Shown: piece by piece, positions 10,371 to 22,300 of the stretch
How the letters are laid out: every line of letters begins with the position of its first letter
Position numbering within the stretch: position 1 is the stretch's first letter
Source of the DNA: Stromatinia cepivora
Lineage: Eukaryota > Ascomycota > Leotiomycetes > Helotiales > Sclerotiniaceae
Direction: 5' to 3'
Assembly (NCBI GenBank): GCA_014898415.1
Contig: RCTD01000027.1
Span: 1 to 64,000, forward strand
Length of the DNA stretch: 64,000 nucleotides
Position numbers and translations under genes: made by a program
Notes under the pieces: generated by a model
What the model was told of the DNA's origin: nothing
The model's database searches: none
What the model saw: only the letters and a program-made list of their open reading frames with translations

Positions 10371-12848
10371 GGGATCGAAGAATGGCTTTCGGGGTTGTTT
10401 ATCAATCATACCATGAGAAAGTCTTCGTTCTATACTCTCGGTAGAATCCGGGGATACTATTGTACTTTTAGATTCCTAAAGTGTGTTTGTACGGGTTTCA
10501 GATACATTCAAACGGCTCTTCCTTTAGCAAATCTAGTAATTTGGTCCATACGCATTTGAAGAAAAAATTGATGAATTTTATGATTGGTTCGTTCTGCCAT
10601 GTAAATGTATATATGTGAAGTACTTTGCAGCATTGGGTGCAACTTATTTATATCTTATTAACTGGATGGCAAGTCCATCTATCATGCGGGTGTGTTCAAA
10701 TCATGTTTCCTAGCCTGCGGCCACTGGTTAGCACTCTCAAATCTGAGAACCGAAAATGACTGACCATGCGGTCCCTCTAGCTAGTTCATCGGATTTGAAT
10801 CCTGATGAGCATAATGAATGCCTCAAATTACTTCACGAAATCAATACTCGAGATCGTGATGGGCAATTATTGTACATATCGCAGTCTGACCAAGCGAATA
10901 ACTGACGAAAGCGGACTAGCAGATTATATGTAGGTCTTATCCGACAACATCAAGCAGTGGGTCTCTACAATACAGAGGACGACTTCAGTCACTGCCAAAT
11001 GATTAAATTATAGTAAATTTGCTAGTTGTGGCGTTTCCACATCATCAGAACAGGTTTGAGAAGTCTAAGGGCGAGCAAAGGCTAGTGACCCTTCAAGAGA
11101 TATCAAGCTCTTTGGGTTGTTCGAATATTCAAGAAGTTCAACCACAGTGTTATTTTTGTTATTATATATATTGTTGGGTTGTAACGTATTGCATCGTACT
11201 CAATATGGATTTGATATCTACTATCTCAATTCTCAATTCTCAATTCTCACCATCGTTCAAGATGATGAAGACTTTTCAATTAAATGTAGAAAATAATAGT
11301 GAATAATGGTAAAAAAAATAGGACAGAGATCGAAAAATTCGCACCAGATAAGCGAGAGCAAGGTTCTCACTGTGAAAGGATTTGAATACTTATACGGAGT
11401 TTTTCCAAAGGAAAGAGTTATGGATGACGATGTTGCTTTATGGACAAGTTCTTCAAACAGTCTTAGAAGGGATCCAGTTCAGTCTAGTACGCCCGGTTCG
11501 GACGATCCTTAGCGTTGATAACCAGCAAGATTCGAGAAAAAGGAGGATGCTTCAAAAATTCGTGAAAGTTTCGAAAATAGCGGGGATCATTCGGTTCATA
11601 GGAAAGCCTTGAGCGCTCAAGATGTTGGAGAGCAGAATCCCTGATAAACCCACGTGCACCTTACTTATACTCGTTACCCATCCCAAGTTCTTTTACCCGG
11701 GATACACGTTATCTGTAATTGAGATGCTGCTGGAACTTTCTTTTGCAGCTTCTTTCAATCTAGGTAGCGCCGGACAGATTTGATACCTTAGCTTGAAGTG
11801 AAGCTAAGTTCAAATGGAAAGTATTTACTTCCGTGTTCGATTTGAGACTTATTCTGCAATTACAAGATCGCCCTACCCCTTCCCAACCCGCAGGAATCAT
11901 GCATACAAACGGGAGTGGCTGAGTGGCTTCAAATACGGAGATCTATCGCCAAGGCGAGCCAGGATATCAATTTCATGCAGAGGCTCTTGTGCATGCAATG
12001 ATACAAAGACTAGATTCGGCCCGAGGTGATCACTCTGCACATGCTATAATTTAGATCCTGGTTTATGGTGGGGCACAGATTTTAACCTTAGCGACGCCAT
12101 ACTAATTGTGCCTCACAAGATGTCATTCAATATTGTGCTAATTCCATGGTAGGAAATGCCATGGTAGGCAATGCCATGGGTTGATTCTGTCCTGAAGATG
12201 CACTTGTGAGGCGTGGATACAACCGAATGTCAGAATCGTAGCACTTCGACATGGCATCTGCAAATTCTACCATTAATTTCATATTTCAATCTACTGGGTA
12301 CTGGGTACTGGGTTACTTATGCAAGGTATCGGCAGTTAGAATCCCTCCCTATCTGCATGTTGATATTGAAGTTGGATATCTGTTGGATTTTGATGTGGGT
12401 CCGAACTTTTTCCACCAATGCCATCCTCGGAAAACGCCGGTTGGTGGTTGGGCCTGCATCGTGCGTGCCGGAGTATGTGGTACATATCAGGCAGGTTCTC
12501 AAGTTTGGTTGTGTACTATGTTTTCCAGGATGTGTTCGGTGCCTATTATTGATTTTGCAGGGATCAAATATATCCATGCTTTACATTCTGTATTGTTCTT
12601 CAAAGGGATCGGGCGTTTGCTCTGTGCAGCAGACCAATATCTGAGTGATTCGTTTTTTGCTACAGCAAGGCTCCTTCCATTCCTGTACAGCATCTGAAAA
12701 TATCTCCGCAATCACCAAGGTTTACATATTGAAATCAAATTTCTGGTTGGTAGAGAAGAGGAAATAACTCAAAGAAAGCACAGGTACTACAATTCTCAAA
12801 AGAAGAAAAGAGAAAGAAAGGTAATTCAACTGCATAAGATATCGAAAA
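10371..12848. other. Gene-poor stretch of 2.5 kb
   Basis: No gene can be supported. Short overlapping frames at 12213-12697 have no recognisable domain. Small duplications are visible, for example CCATGGTAGG-type repeats near 12147-12180 and TACTGGG repeats near 12292-12312. Confidence 0.45.
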
Positions 12849-14277
12849 TTACATGTCAAGCTTGAATCCACCAACACACCCCTTCTGAAATAAGCCTTCG
12901 GGATCATAGATCCTACTAACTTCCCGCAGAAACTGTAGATTCTCCTCGCCGTAACCTTCAAAAGGTTTTTGCCAGTTGGCGCAGTAGTTCAGGTATCTCC
13001 ACTGATGGCCGGTTCCATTTTTTTATGCAATTCTCTCAATTTCTTCAATCGAGCGACGGGTAACAGCCTGAAGTTGCTCATCATCCGCGTCCCTCTGCCA
13101 ATTCACAGTAAAGCTGACAAGTACGAGAGGCCCATTTACATCATGTAAGCCGAGCGGATTCGTGTCGCCTTTATGTAACCAAACTGGCAGAAGAGGTTGC
13201 AACACGAGCGTCCATGACAGACCTTTAACGGACCGGAGCGAAGCAATAGCATTTAGGTACACATCATGCGTGGAGACTAGAGTTGCGGCGTCGTTCTTGA
13301 TAGTCGTGCTAGCGAGAATTTGACGTCTACCAGGAGGGTTAAGAGCATTCATTTCATCGGTGGCGCTTGTCAAAGTGCGAACTTTACAAGTGCTCTAAAG
13401 GCGAAAGAGCGATTTGAAAGAAGATGTATCCCAGCAGACCGGCCATTTCTTCTCGGGCGGCTTTGTATGGACGGGATTCACTGAAATAGCTTGCAAGCCA
13501 AGCTGTTGAATATAAGTAAAACAGGCTATAGGGCCAGCAGCATGCTCGTCAGAGTCTACTCGACCGACAACTTCGTGGAACGCGGCGAGAACTTTGGCAG
13601 CTTGTGAACTAGGCATATAGAGGAACCCGCTCCATATCTTAGCGGAAGGAAAGCTGCGGACTTTGAACCGCGTAACAATGCCGAAGTTGTTTGAGCCACC
13701 TTTTAGGGCACGCCAAAGATCGCTATTGTTCGTAGCGGAAGCTGTGATAATTGATCCCGAGGCAAGAACAATATCATAGCTAATGACGTTGGAGCACACT
13801 AAGCCAAACTTGGGGCAGAAGAATGAAAGACCACCTGTTTGATCATTGCGTTAGCCTCGGTGCAAGGAAAAAGTAGATATATCTACTGTGTTATCTTCAA
13901 TATCATTGTACATGCTGCCATCGGAAGGACAAAATTATATAAAAAACTGAAAGCTCACCTCCCAAAGTCAACCCTCCAACACCCACAGCAGAGTTTCTGC
14001 CTCCTACAACAGCAAGGCCTCTTTCATCCAGTACCTTTGAAACATCCATCCATCTGCAACCAGCTCCAATAACCACACCTGATTCATCGTGGTCATCCGA
14101 AGGTGTGACTTCATTGAAGGACCTTAGGTCAATCAGGACACCCCCCTTGACAGTTGCTGCGTTAGGAACACAAGAGTGGCCACCACTTCGAATAGCAAAT
14201 AGATGTTCACCCTCTGGTTCTCCAGAAGCAGATGCTTTAGCATTCTTGTCGTAGGCGTGTTTAAGTATTTTGACAGC

Positions 14278-14282
14278 AGTAG
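14278..14282. repeat. Target-site duplication AGTAG (left)
   Basis: AGTAG directly precedes the left LTR and is repeated exactly after the right LTR at 16685-16689. Five bases is the usual size for LTR-retroelement integrases. Confidence 0.85.
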
Positions 14283-14806
14283 TATAAGAATTTCTAATAA
14301 GTTTATTAAATCACTTAATAATATTAACCGAACCGATGGTTATATGATCACGTGATATATTAATAATATAATTTAATATTATTAAATTTTATTATTATAT
14401 GAAATTTCGATCATATATCATATTAGAATGATTTATAATGGAATAGAATGTAATGGAAGCATATAGAACTTTCTTATTTCTAAGATTAAATATTATTGGT
14501 CACTATTTCATTTTATTATATAAAATAATTCTATAAGATTCGATTTAAATCGATCTTGTTTATAATCATAGAATATTATAGAATTTCATAGAATCTTATC
14601 AAATATTATAAATAAGAAGATTTTCTTTAAAGAATTCTTCGAAAAACAAGCAAAATAAATTCAATATTCAATATACTTATATTTTGACTTTAATCTTTCT
14701 ATATTCGATCACCCTTTAAGCTATATAACTAAGTCTTCCACTATAATAATAGTAAATAATAATATTATTATATTATTCACTATTATTAACCGATCAACCT
14801 CCTCCA
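14283..14806 (+). repeat. LTR of the Copia derivative, forward copy
   Basis: Begins TATAAGAATTTC and ends CCTCCTCCA, immediately before a primer-binding site. It pairs as an inverted copy with 16161-16684; both are 524 bp. The first ~70 bases are identical to the other copy, then a stretch of about 40 bases (from ~14353) differs at many G-to-A positions. The expected terminal TG reads TA here. Confidence 0.88.
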
Positions 14807-14809
14807 AGA

Positions 14810-14821
14810 GGTTATGAGCCC
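14810..14821 (+). promoter_or_regulatory. Primer-binding site (initiator tRNA-Met half-molecule type)
   Basis: GGTTATGAGCCC is complementary to the anticodon-loop region of initiator tRNA-Met, the primer used by Copia-class elements. It sits 3 bp after the LTR end, as expected. Confidence 0.75.
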
Positions 14822-15301
14822 GGCTAGTTAAATAACTAGCCTAAAAAGGGTATTGACTTGATTTAAAACTATAATATTATAGCTATTAAGCTGTCGAATA
14901 TAACTATATCAATATAATATCGATATTATATTGAAATACCATCGGCAAATACGAAAATAAACCCTGAGGCCTGCGTCCCTGAAGCTAAACCTAATTGAAT
15001 GAATAAAATTAGGTCCCTAGACGATATATTTAAGCTATACACTACCCATAGCGGGTGATATATCAATTTCTTCATACCAAGGTGCCCTAGCTTAATTAGG
15101 CTTTATTTTATACAGTTTAAAATAAAGATCTAATTTAAGAGGTGGCTGGTTTATAATATTTTTTTTAATCGAATTAATTTCGATATCAATTCGAATCATA
15201 ATCGAAATTCATTCAAAATTTTAATACTAAATTCATCAAAATTAGTATTAATTTTATATCAGATTAAAAGTCCATATAGCTTATATATAAAAGCTTAAAA
15301 A

Positions 15302-16072
15302 ATGGCTTCCGATATAAATTTTAAAGGAGAACCCTTAAAAGGGAGGTCCAATTATATTGAATGGATAAATAAGGCTAAATTATACCTTGAAATTAATGGT
15401 TTTATGCCTTATATCGATGGTTCCGAAACTCCTCCAAATAAATCATTATATATTAATGAAAAAGGAGAACCTTATAGCGCTGAATTAGCTTTTAGATTTA
15501 ATGAAAGAATCTCTGAATATCTTCGAAATGAAAAAAGGGCTTTAGAAGCTATTAAATCTATAATTAGCTTCGAATTAGTCGAAAGATTTAAAGACAAAAA
15601 TTCGGCTAAAACCCTTTGGGAATCTATTAATAAAATATTTGGAGAATCATCCTTAGAATTAATAGGGAGATATCTAAATAAATTAATAGAATCTAATTAT
15701 AATAGTTCTGATGGAATGGATGAATATACTAATTCTATCCAATCGTCATATAACTATTTAAAATCGATGAAATACGAAATTCCGAAGGCTTTTATTGTAT
15801 GGTTCCTTTTTAGAGGTTTACCTAGTTCATTCGATGGCTTTGCCTCTCGAAAATACGAAGAATTAGCTAAAGAATTAGCTAATAATAATAATATTGATTT
15901 AGATAATTTATTTTCTGAATTAATATCCGAAGAGGCTAGAATGAAATCTAATATAGACCTCAACGCAAATAAGGCTAGTTTTAAAAATAATAAAACTCCT
16001 TATTATAGTCATTGCCGGAAGAAGGGTCATTTAGAATCTAAATACTTTATTAAATATTTAGATTCTAAATGA
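15302..16072 (+). pseudogene. Copia-type Gag remnant with damaged zinc knuckle
   Basis: An open frame of 256 residues from ATG 15302. Gag-like features: LKGRSNYIEWINKAKLYLEI, SAKTLWESINKIFG, MDEYTNSIQSSYNYLKSM, LFRGLPSSFDGFA and LFSELISEEARM. This order matches the UBN2/DUF4219-type capsid of Copia elements. The C-terminal CCHC knuckle is damaged: YYSHCRKKGHLESKYF has Tyr at the first and last Cys positions, each explained by one G-to-A change. The frame then runs into the palindrome centre and stops, so protease and the rest of the polyprotein are missing. Although the frame is open, it is classed as a dead element fragment. It is AT-rich, unlike the host genes. Confidence 0.8.
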
Positions 16073-16160
16073 TTCTTTTTCTGGTAATGATTACAATAAA
16101 AAGTTTTATTATTTTTAAAATTAACCTTATTTGTATTGAGGTCTATATTAGATTTCATTT
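15938..16160. repeat. Central palindrome of the Copia derivative
   Basis: 15938-16040 and 16060-16160 are imperfect inverted copies around a short A/T loop at about 16050. The innermost arms (TTTAGAATCTAAATA and its complement) are identical. Further out, all visible mismatches are C/T or G/A. A strong hairpin could form in single-stranded DNA or RNA. Confidence 0.9.
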
Positions 16161-16684
16161 TGAAGGAGGTTGATTAGTTAATAATAGTGAATAATATAAT
16201 AATAATATTATTTATTATTATTATAATGGAAGATTTAGTTATATAATTTAAAGGATAATCGAATATATAAAGATTGAAATCAAAATATAAGTATATTGAA
16301 TATTGAATTTATTTTGTTTGTTTTTCGAAGAACTCTTTAAAGAAAATCTTCTTATTTATAATATTTGATAAGATTTTATGAAATTCTATAATATTCTATG
16401 ATTATAAACAAGATCGATTTAAATCGAATCTTATAGAATTATTTTAAATAATAAAATGAAATAGTAACCAATAATATTTAACTTTAGAAATAAGAAAGTT
16501 CTACATACTTTCATCACATTCTATTCCATTATAAATCATTCTAATATGATATATGATCGAAATTTCATATAATAATAAAACCCAATAACATCAAACCACA
16601 CCACCAATATATTGCGTGATCATATAACCATCGGTTCGGTTAATATTATTAAGTGATTTAATAAACTTATTAGAAATTCTTATA
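16161..16684 (-). repeat. LTR of the Copia derivative, inverted copy
   Basis: Reverse-complement partner of 14283-14806, the same 524-bp length. Its inner end, TGAAGGAGG on the plus strand, abuts the inverted gag fragment with no primer-binding site or leader between. Its outer end ATTCTTATA is followed by the AGTAG duplication. Confidence 0.88.
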
Positions 16685-16969
16685 AGTAGAAAGTCTTGAT
16701 CATTGCAAGGGCGAACTACACATGCTGGAGTTACTTCACACTCTTGTTTAGCCCAGTAAGAACTCGTCGACTGACTGAAAGCCGCAGCGTCGCGTGGGAA
16801 GGACGCTGTTGGGTAATACCTCTGAGAGCTTTTTGCTGATCGCTGTAGGCTCCGGTAAGTCAGGCTGCGCGAGGCTTTTGGGTGAGCTCCGCAGAAGGCG
16901 CATAGTGAATATGGAAAATGCGATTACAAAAACCGTCACAGCAGGTGCAAGGAGTACTTGAAAGACCAT

Positions 16970-18058
16970 GCTTATGGTTCGGATTATTGTTTCCTTGGAA
17001 TCTCGAGACCAACTGCTTTGCAACTATTTCCCAGAAAATGATGTCCAGCACACTGTCCGCAGCTGGTTTCCAAGGAGGCAAGAATGTGGTCAGATTATAA
17101 CGGGTAAGCTTGAGTGATGCAACTGCGGCCCTCGCCGCATTACCACTCTGTTTGATAGCATGCAGCTCATCAAAATAGGAGTCTTCTGCAGTTTATCAAA
17201 ACGACGTTGGAAATGAGGCACAGCACATGATAAGCGGCACAGTCGGCTCTTACCAAATGTGAGGTCCAACCGTGGCTTCCTGGAGAAATGTGGAGAATCG
17301 GAACTTCAAAGAGAAAATTGTTTACGCAGCTTCATTGGCAACGGGTTGAAGTATAGCAAGACTAAAAGTCATCAATCTTCAAGAAGACGAAACAATGACA
17401 CTCTTGTAAGTAACAATATTAGCATGTCTTAAAGCACCCTAGATGTTCCGATTGAAGATACCTAATTACCAACTTCTTGCCTCTCACACATTTATTTAAC
17501 TTAAGCCATTTTGATCTCATGTCCCATGCTTTCATTTTGATAACAGTAGACCCGTAAACCTATAAAGAATAGCGTAGCCCCTACGAGAAGCGAAACTAGC
17601 AAATTGCATGGCAACGTTCTCCATGATCACGATCAAAGCAATGAAATTCTCCACAACAATGTTCGAAATAAACGTGAGATTTATAATACATATTGCAGTT
17701 ACCTGGTCGTCCAAAGCGACCATGCTATAGTATAAGTGGAATAATAATACAAAATCCAAATAGTCCAAACAATCAACTACTCGTCAATTTTCCTCGCGAA
17801 AAACATCCAAAAATAAATTTTCACTAGAAGTCAACAAAAAGTTCCAAATGCCAAACAAAACAATGCAAGTAGCACATCCTGCGCTCCAAAATACCGAACA
17901 AGTCCCGATATTTCCATGTCTTTTTACCATACCATCATTGCCCGATCGTTCCATCAAAGATATAAGGAAAGGGGTATGTATGAATATATGCGTGTGTCGA
18001 TAATTGTCTAATCATCATGTCCGTCGACGGAATTCCAATATCCGTAAGAGAAAAGAAT
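16970..18058. other. Intergenic upstream of the dead oxidase and downstream of the chitinase
   Basis: About 1.1 kb with no recognisable gene. It would have held the promoter of the FAD-oxidase pseudogene (minus) and the 3' UTR of the chitinase. Short frames here lack any domain. Confidence 0.45.
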
Positions 18059-19395
18059 TTACTCGCAGTCAGACCACCACTTAGTGTACTCAATACACTT
18101 GAATCCGGATGCACACTCAGTTGGTCCACTGTATCCTTCACCACCACATTGGCTCCATTGTGCGACAGTTCCGAAAGAGGAAGTGGAAGTAGCAGATGCA
18201 GCGGCAGATTTGACGCTGGTTTGACCATCATCAGCCTTGGTAGAGGAAGATGCGGTGGCGGTAGCAGTAGCAACAGCCTTGGAGGAGGTGATGGTAGACT
18301 TGACTTTGGTAGTGAGGGTAGATCCGACGGCAGTGCTTGAAGCCTTGGCAGAGGTGACGGAGGCCTTGGAGGTGGTTGCAGCAGCAGATCCTGAAGCAGG
18401 GGTACCTCCAAGTGCCTTGTTGATGTTGGCAAGGTAACCAGAATTGCCGATCAAAGTAACCATATCCCAAGCCATGACACCGCCAAAGCTCTTGAATGTC
18501 TTGGAGTAAGTGATCACATCAGTAAGGGTGGCCTGGTCAATGTATCCAACAGTGGCAGCGCTGCTGCTACCTGGGATACCAACAAAAACCTTAACATTCT
18601 TGTTCTTGGAAGTGGTTGAAGCCCATGTGTCCCAGGTGGCCATGTTGAAAGCGCTTTGAGTAGTGCTTCCCTTGACGAATTTGTTGAGACCACAGTCGTT
18701 GTTGTAGAATTGAACGAAGACAGCGTCGAAGGAGACTGCACCTTGAAGGAAGGACTTATCGGATTGATCAGGGTAAGGGCATTGTGGGGCGGCAGTCAAA
18801 TAGTATTTCTTGCTGGTCTCAGCATCAGAGAGAGTGCGGAGCTCTTGAGCAAAGACGTCCAAGTGGGTAAGACCTTGGGTTTCGATATCAAAATCGAAAC
18901 CATCGACGACGGCGTCGCCGAATGGTCTAGTGGTAGAGGATGAAGTCTTGGGACCGAAAGCAGCCCAGACATTCTTGGCGGCAGTGGTGGCGGCATCAGA
19001 ACTTGAGAGTTCATTCTCGGTATAGGTGGCTCCCCCAATGGAGAGGAGAATGGTCTTACCCATGCCTTGGCAAGTGACGATATCCTTTCCGACTTGGGTG
19101 GGATCAGCGTTCCCGACATTGACAGTCAATTTATTGATGGAGATCAAGAAAGCGATGGGAATGATGTCAAAACCAGCATCTGTCAAAGTTTGTTAGTACT
19201 TTCCTTACGTTTCTCCACCAGTACAGATTAGGGGAAAATCTTACTTGAGCAGTATGATGCGAGCGTGCCTTGGTTAGGACCTTGGCCCCAGTAGATAGCA
19301 ACATTGTCTGAAGCAGTTGTGCTGAAACCAGCAAAGGCAGATGGAAGGGATGCAAGCATGCTTGCAAACCCGATGAGACTTTTTGTTGAATACAT
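18059..19395 (-). CDS. Secreted GH18 chitinase (class III type) with C-terminal CBM1
   Basis: Exon 1 is 19395-19245 and exon 2 is 19179-18059, with a 65-bp intron, giving 423 residues. A signal peptide (residues 1-22, ending SLPSAFA) precedes FSTTASDNVAIYWGQGPNQ, the first strand of a GH18 barrel. LLSIGGAT and the catalytic DGFDFDIE (about 143-150, with the acid Glu at 150) are intact, as is the YNNDCG block. After the barrel comes an Ala/Ser/Thr-rich linker (about 300-388) and a fungal-type CBM1 (QWSQCGGEGYSGPTECASGF, ending YTKWWSDCE) with four Cys. It hydrolyses beta-1,4-linked GlcNAc chains outside the cell. The CBM1 targets crystalline chitin or cellulose, suggesting action on insoluble walls, its own or from competitors. 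The family is secure. Endo- versus exo-action is inferred from the class III-like plant-type barrel. Confidence 0.95.
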
Positions 19396-22300
19396 GATGA
19401 AATGAGTAGAGAGAAAAAAACGTAACGAACTTAAATTCTAAATGAAGTTATGAAGCTATGAAGGAGAGTAATGGGATAAAAAACCCGAAAATGAAAAAAA
19501 TGAACGTGAGTAGGAAATGAATGTGAGTAGTTGGTGTTGATGATGCTTCACTTTCCGAGCCGGGAGAGCACACTTATATCTATTTCATCTCGAGACCGAC
19601 GAGCTGATTTCACCTCTGGGGAACATCAAAAGGCTCCCGTTTCCAAGCATTTCATTTGCCACGAATGGATCATGACGAATTACGCCTTCCTGGAGCAGTT
19701 TCTCGCTGCAGGGGGATCAAATATGAGATGAAGTTCAAATCCTATATCAAGCGACCCCAGTCACAACTTACAAGCCCAAGATTCCTTCAAAGTAGATATG
19801 TTAATCGAGTAGTTGATTATGAAAGTGATACGGCTTCCTGATGAAACGATTTTCCCTCATATTTAGGCCTTCAAGCTGTAATGCTATTGGATATTAAAAA
19901 ATTGTGTTTTGGAATCGGGGGATTCGATGCTTCCGAAGGATTGCACGTTCAGTTGCCATTTGAGGACTCGATGAAACTGGGGGGCCAAATTTTGTCAGCC
20001 TGGATACCATACTTTCGCACAATCTCGAAAAATTTGTAGACCTGGTATTGAGAAAGAACGGCCAGTTTCTGCTAGAAAATATTGGTATTAATCATTACGC
20101 ATTCTTGTGTTTCTTTTTGCTCCTGTATGACACTTGTCAAGCACGTATCTCGAGGCACAACAAATCTTGCTTCTGATATTTCCTCCGAAACGTTCTGACT
20201 ACAAACATTTCAGGATTACACGATATTGCCCGTATTGGTTCTTGAACGAGTTAATCCAAGATGGTGTGGCGAAGAAAAACCTCAGTGGCATGTAATCCTA
20301 ATATGAGGCTCTAAAAATGTAGAGCGTTTCAATCTATGCAGTGACGACTCTCCAGTATGTTCAATTAGGTATTGATAGCGATATTGAATCCATAATTGTC
20401 CGTAAGTAGGTAATTAATTACACAGTGAAGAATTGCCGACTTGCGGCATCGAAGCTCGTAAATGTGTGTGTAGCATTGCGACACGATCATGACCATGACC
20501 TGAATGAAGAACCAGCAGCCGGGTCGCCAGGAGCAAAGCACCAATCATGTGCATGTCGTTTGAGTAGCACATGGGGGAAGTAAAATCCTGATTGGGAGTT
20601 AGCATCGACAAAGCTAGAAGCTTGTTGTAACGTTGCTAGGTTCCTGTCCTCGGTTTGAAATTAAGGACTCGGGTACTGCGGCGGAGCTCCTAACGCAGAC
20701 CCCATATCTTCTTCAATATGCATCCAGAAAAAGAAGTGTGATCTGCAGATTCTTGAGGAACAATGAACTTCATCTCGCAAACGTCGCATTAAATGCCTGT
20801 GTTTACACAATCAATACGGATCGATGAGATGCTGGAGAAGTGCAGAAGTTTACCCCACGCATGATTCAGTTTGGGGGCTTTATGCTTACATAATGACTCA
20901 GGCCTGCTCCTGCCCCTGGAGCTAAACCCCTTTAAACCTGTTGAACTTTCGTATAAAACGACTCAGCCGCGAAGGATTGAGATTTTTGCTGGTAATTTGC
21001 TTTTCCACATCGAATGATGATTAGAAAACCATCTTGTCGAAACACGTGAAAATCTTACGCTGAGCAAAACATTGTCCCCGCGCATCAGGGATTCCGAGAA
21101 TCATTTGCTGACTAGATAGATGGAGGATTCTTCCTTCTTGATTAGTTTTATAACTATACAGATTTATAATCCATACTTCCTCCCGTCTATTCTTAATTTT
21201 AAGCTTCTGACTACCTTCAATATCATTGTTTTGTATTTTACCTCCTTCATCTCAATGCACATCAGATGATTAAGGAATACAATGTTCAGGATGTCATCCA
21301 GTACATTGTGAAAGGCTTGTGTAAATCCTTAGAGGAATGTACAGGATTAACCATCCGTTCTTTCTATCTTTATCCCAATCCTTTGTACAGCGAATTACAA
21401 TCCCATTTACATCTACCTGCATGAGTTTTATCATGTTCACGTTACATCTCGTACTCGACATTCCATACTTGATACTGGCATTTCCGTAAAGATTTACCTT
21501 TGACAATGGAAGGCTTGCTCTAAGTTGCACGAAGATTGTGGCAAAGTAACTTATTAAATTTCCCCGCGAAAGACCATATTTTGATGAAAGAGAAGCTCTC
21601 AACCTGGCCCAAGCAAATTTCGTATTGAGGCTGATGATACAGTTGTTCTATTTCTTGTCTGACTTTTCTTGTCTGCCTCTCGTAAGCGTCATCTGCTTAT
21701 GATTCTCTTACTTGACAGGTGCAAGTAGGCACCTCCGACATACGATCTCAGCCCTAACTTGTTCCGAACTCATGGACATAGCTTTGATCAATCTTCCTCT
21801 CAAAGACTTAAGGATAGCACAGGTTGTCATGCTCATTATTCACGTCGGAATTCCAGATTCCAGAGTCAAGGCATGCTCTTCTTCATCAGCAAAATATATT
21901 TTGACAGCCTACATTATGTAGGTTCATTGTTCACAGTCGCTCGATACCACTTGACCTATTTTCGTACTGGGAATTTGATTGAATGCCCACCCGTGATTCT
22001 CAGCACGAACTCAATTAGTTAGTATCTCAATTACCGGTACGGTGATGCTGAAATAAAGTGACTGTTGTGCGAGCATGACTGCAGCGGCCTAGAAAGTATC
22101 TGGAAGCAGTCAGCCACATCTTGATGATGATTCTTACAATGAGCCGCAAGAGAGTTGCGATTGTCGTATTTCCTGCACATTGATGATGAAGTGCAACAGG
22201 GGTTATACTCGAAAAGTAATTTGAGATTTGGGCATAACCATATTCTCAAATTAATCCTTCGTAAAATTGAAGACTTGATAAAGATAATCTGAAGGAGATG

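Larger units (their letters stand above)
14283..16684. mobile_element. Palindromic Copia-type derivative with inverted LTRs (fold-back)
   Basis: 2402 bp bounded by AGTAG duplications. The two 524-bp LTRs are in inverted orientation, unlike a normal retroelement. The order is LTR(+), primer-binding site, leader, Copia gag(+), a central hairpin near 16050, a short inverted gag fragment, then LTR(-). The inverted fragment 16060-16160 mirrors 15938-16040 and is fused directly to the LTR end, so the right arm lacks the leader and most of gag. No protease, integrase or reverse transcriptase is present. Differences between the arms are nearly all transitions. The element splits the FAD-oxidase gene. 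Confidence 0.88.
12849..16969 (-). pseudogene. FAD-linked oxidase (berberine-bridge-like), broken by a retroelement
   Basis: Minus-strand remnants run from MVFQVLLAPAVTVFVIAF (ATG 16969, hydrophobic leader) to GGFKLDM and a stop at 12849. Seen in order: SSYWAKQECEVTPACVVRP near 16740; then, beyond the insert, TAVKILKHAYDKN; FAIRSGGHSCVP (the His of the SGGHS motif normally binds FAD covalently); VVGGRNSAVGVGGLTLGGG across a 124-bp intron (13835-13958); SYDIVLASGSIITAS and WRALKGGSNNFGIVTRFKV; and the C-terminal BBE block LNYCANWQKPFEGYGEENLQ. Breaks: a one-base frameshift near 16800, a one-base frameshift beside the insertion (~16692), a 2.4-kb element at 14283-16684, and in-frame stops at 13395 (TAG, probably from TGG) and 13023 (TAA). 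Family members are secreted flavin oxidases of alcohols, sugars or alkaloids. The original substrate is unknown. Confidence 0.85.

Noticed and set aside
12213..12697. Overlapping frames of 143-148 residues
   Set aside because: No recognisable domain; both frames overlap each other and a minus frame, typical of a stop-poor non-coding region.
14283..16684. Interpretation as a DNA transposon with ~520-bp terminal inverted repeats
   Set aside because: The inside is Copia gag with a tRNA-Met primer-binding site right after the left repeat, and the duplication is 5 bp, so the repeats are LTRs in inverted order.
18915..18945. tRNA-like B-box resemblance (GGTCTAGTGGTAGAGG)
   Set aside because: It lies inside the chitinase coding exon and no clover leaf forms around it.
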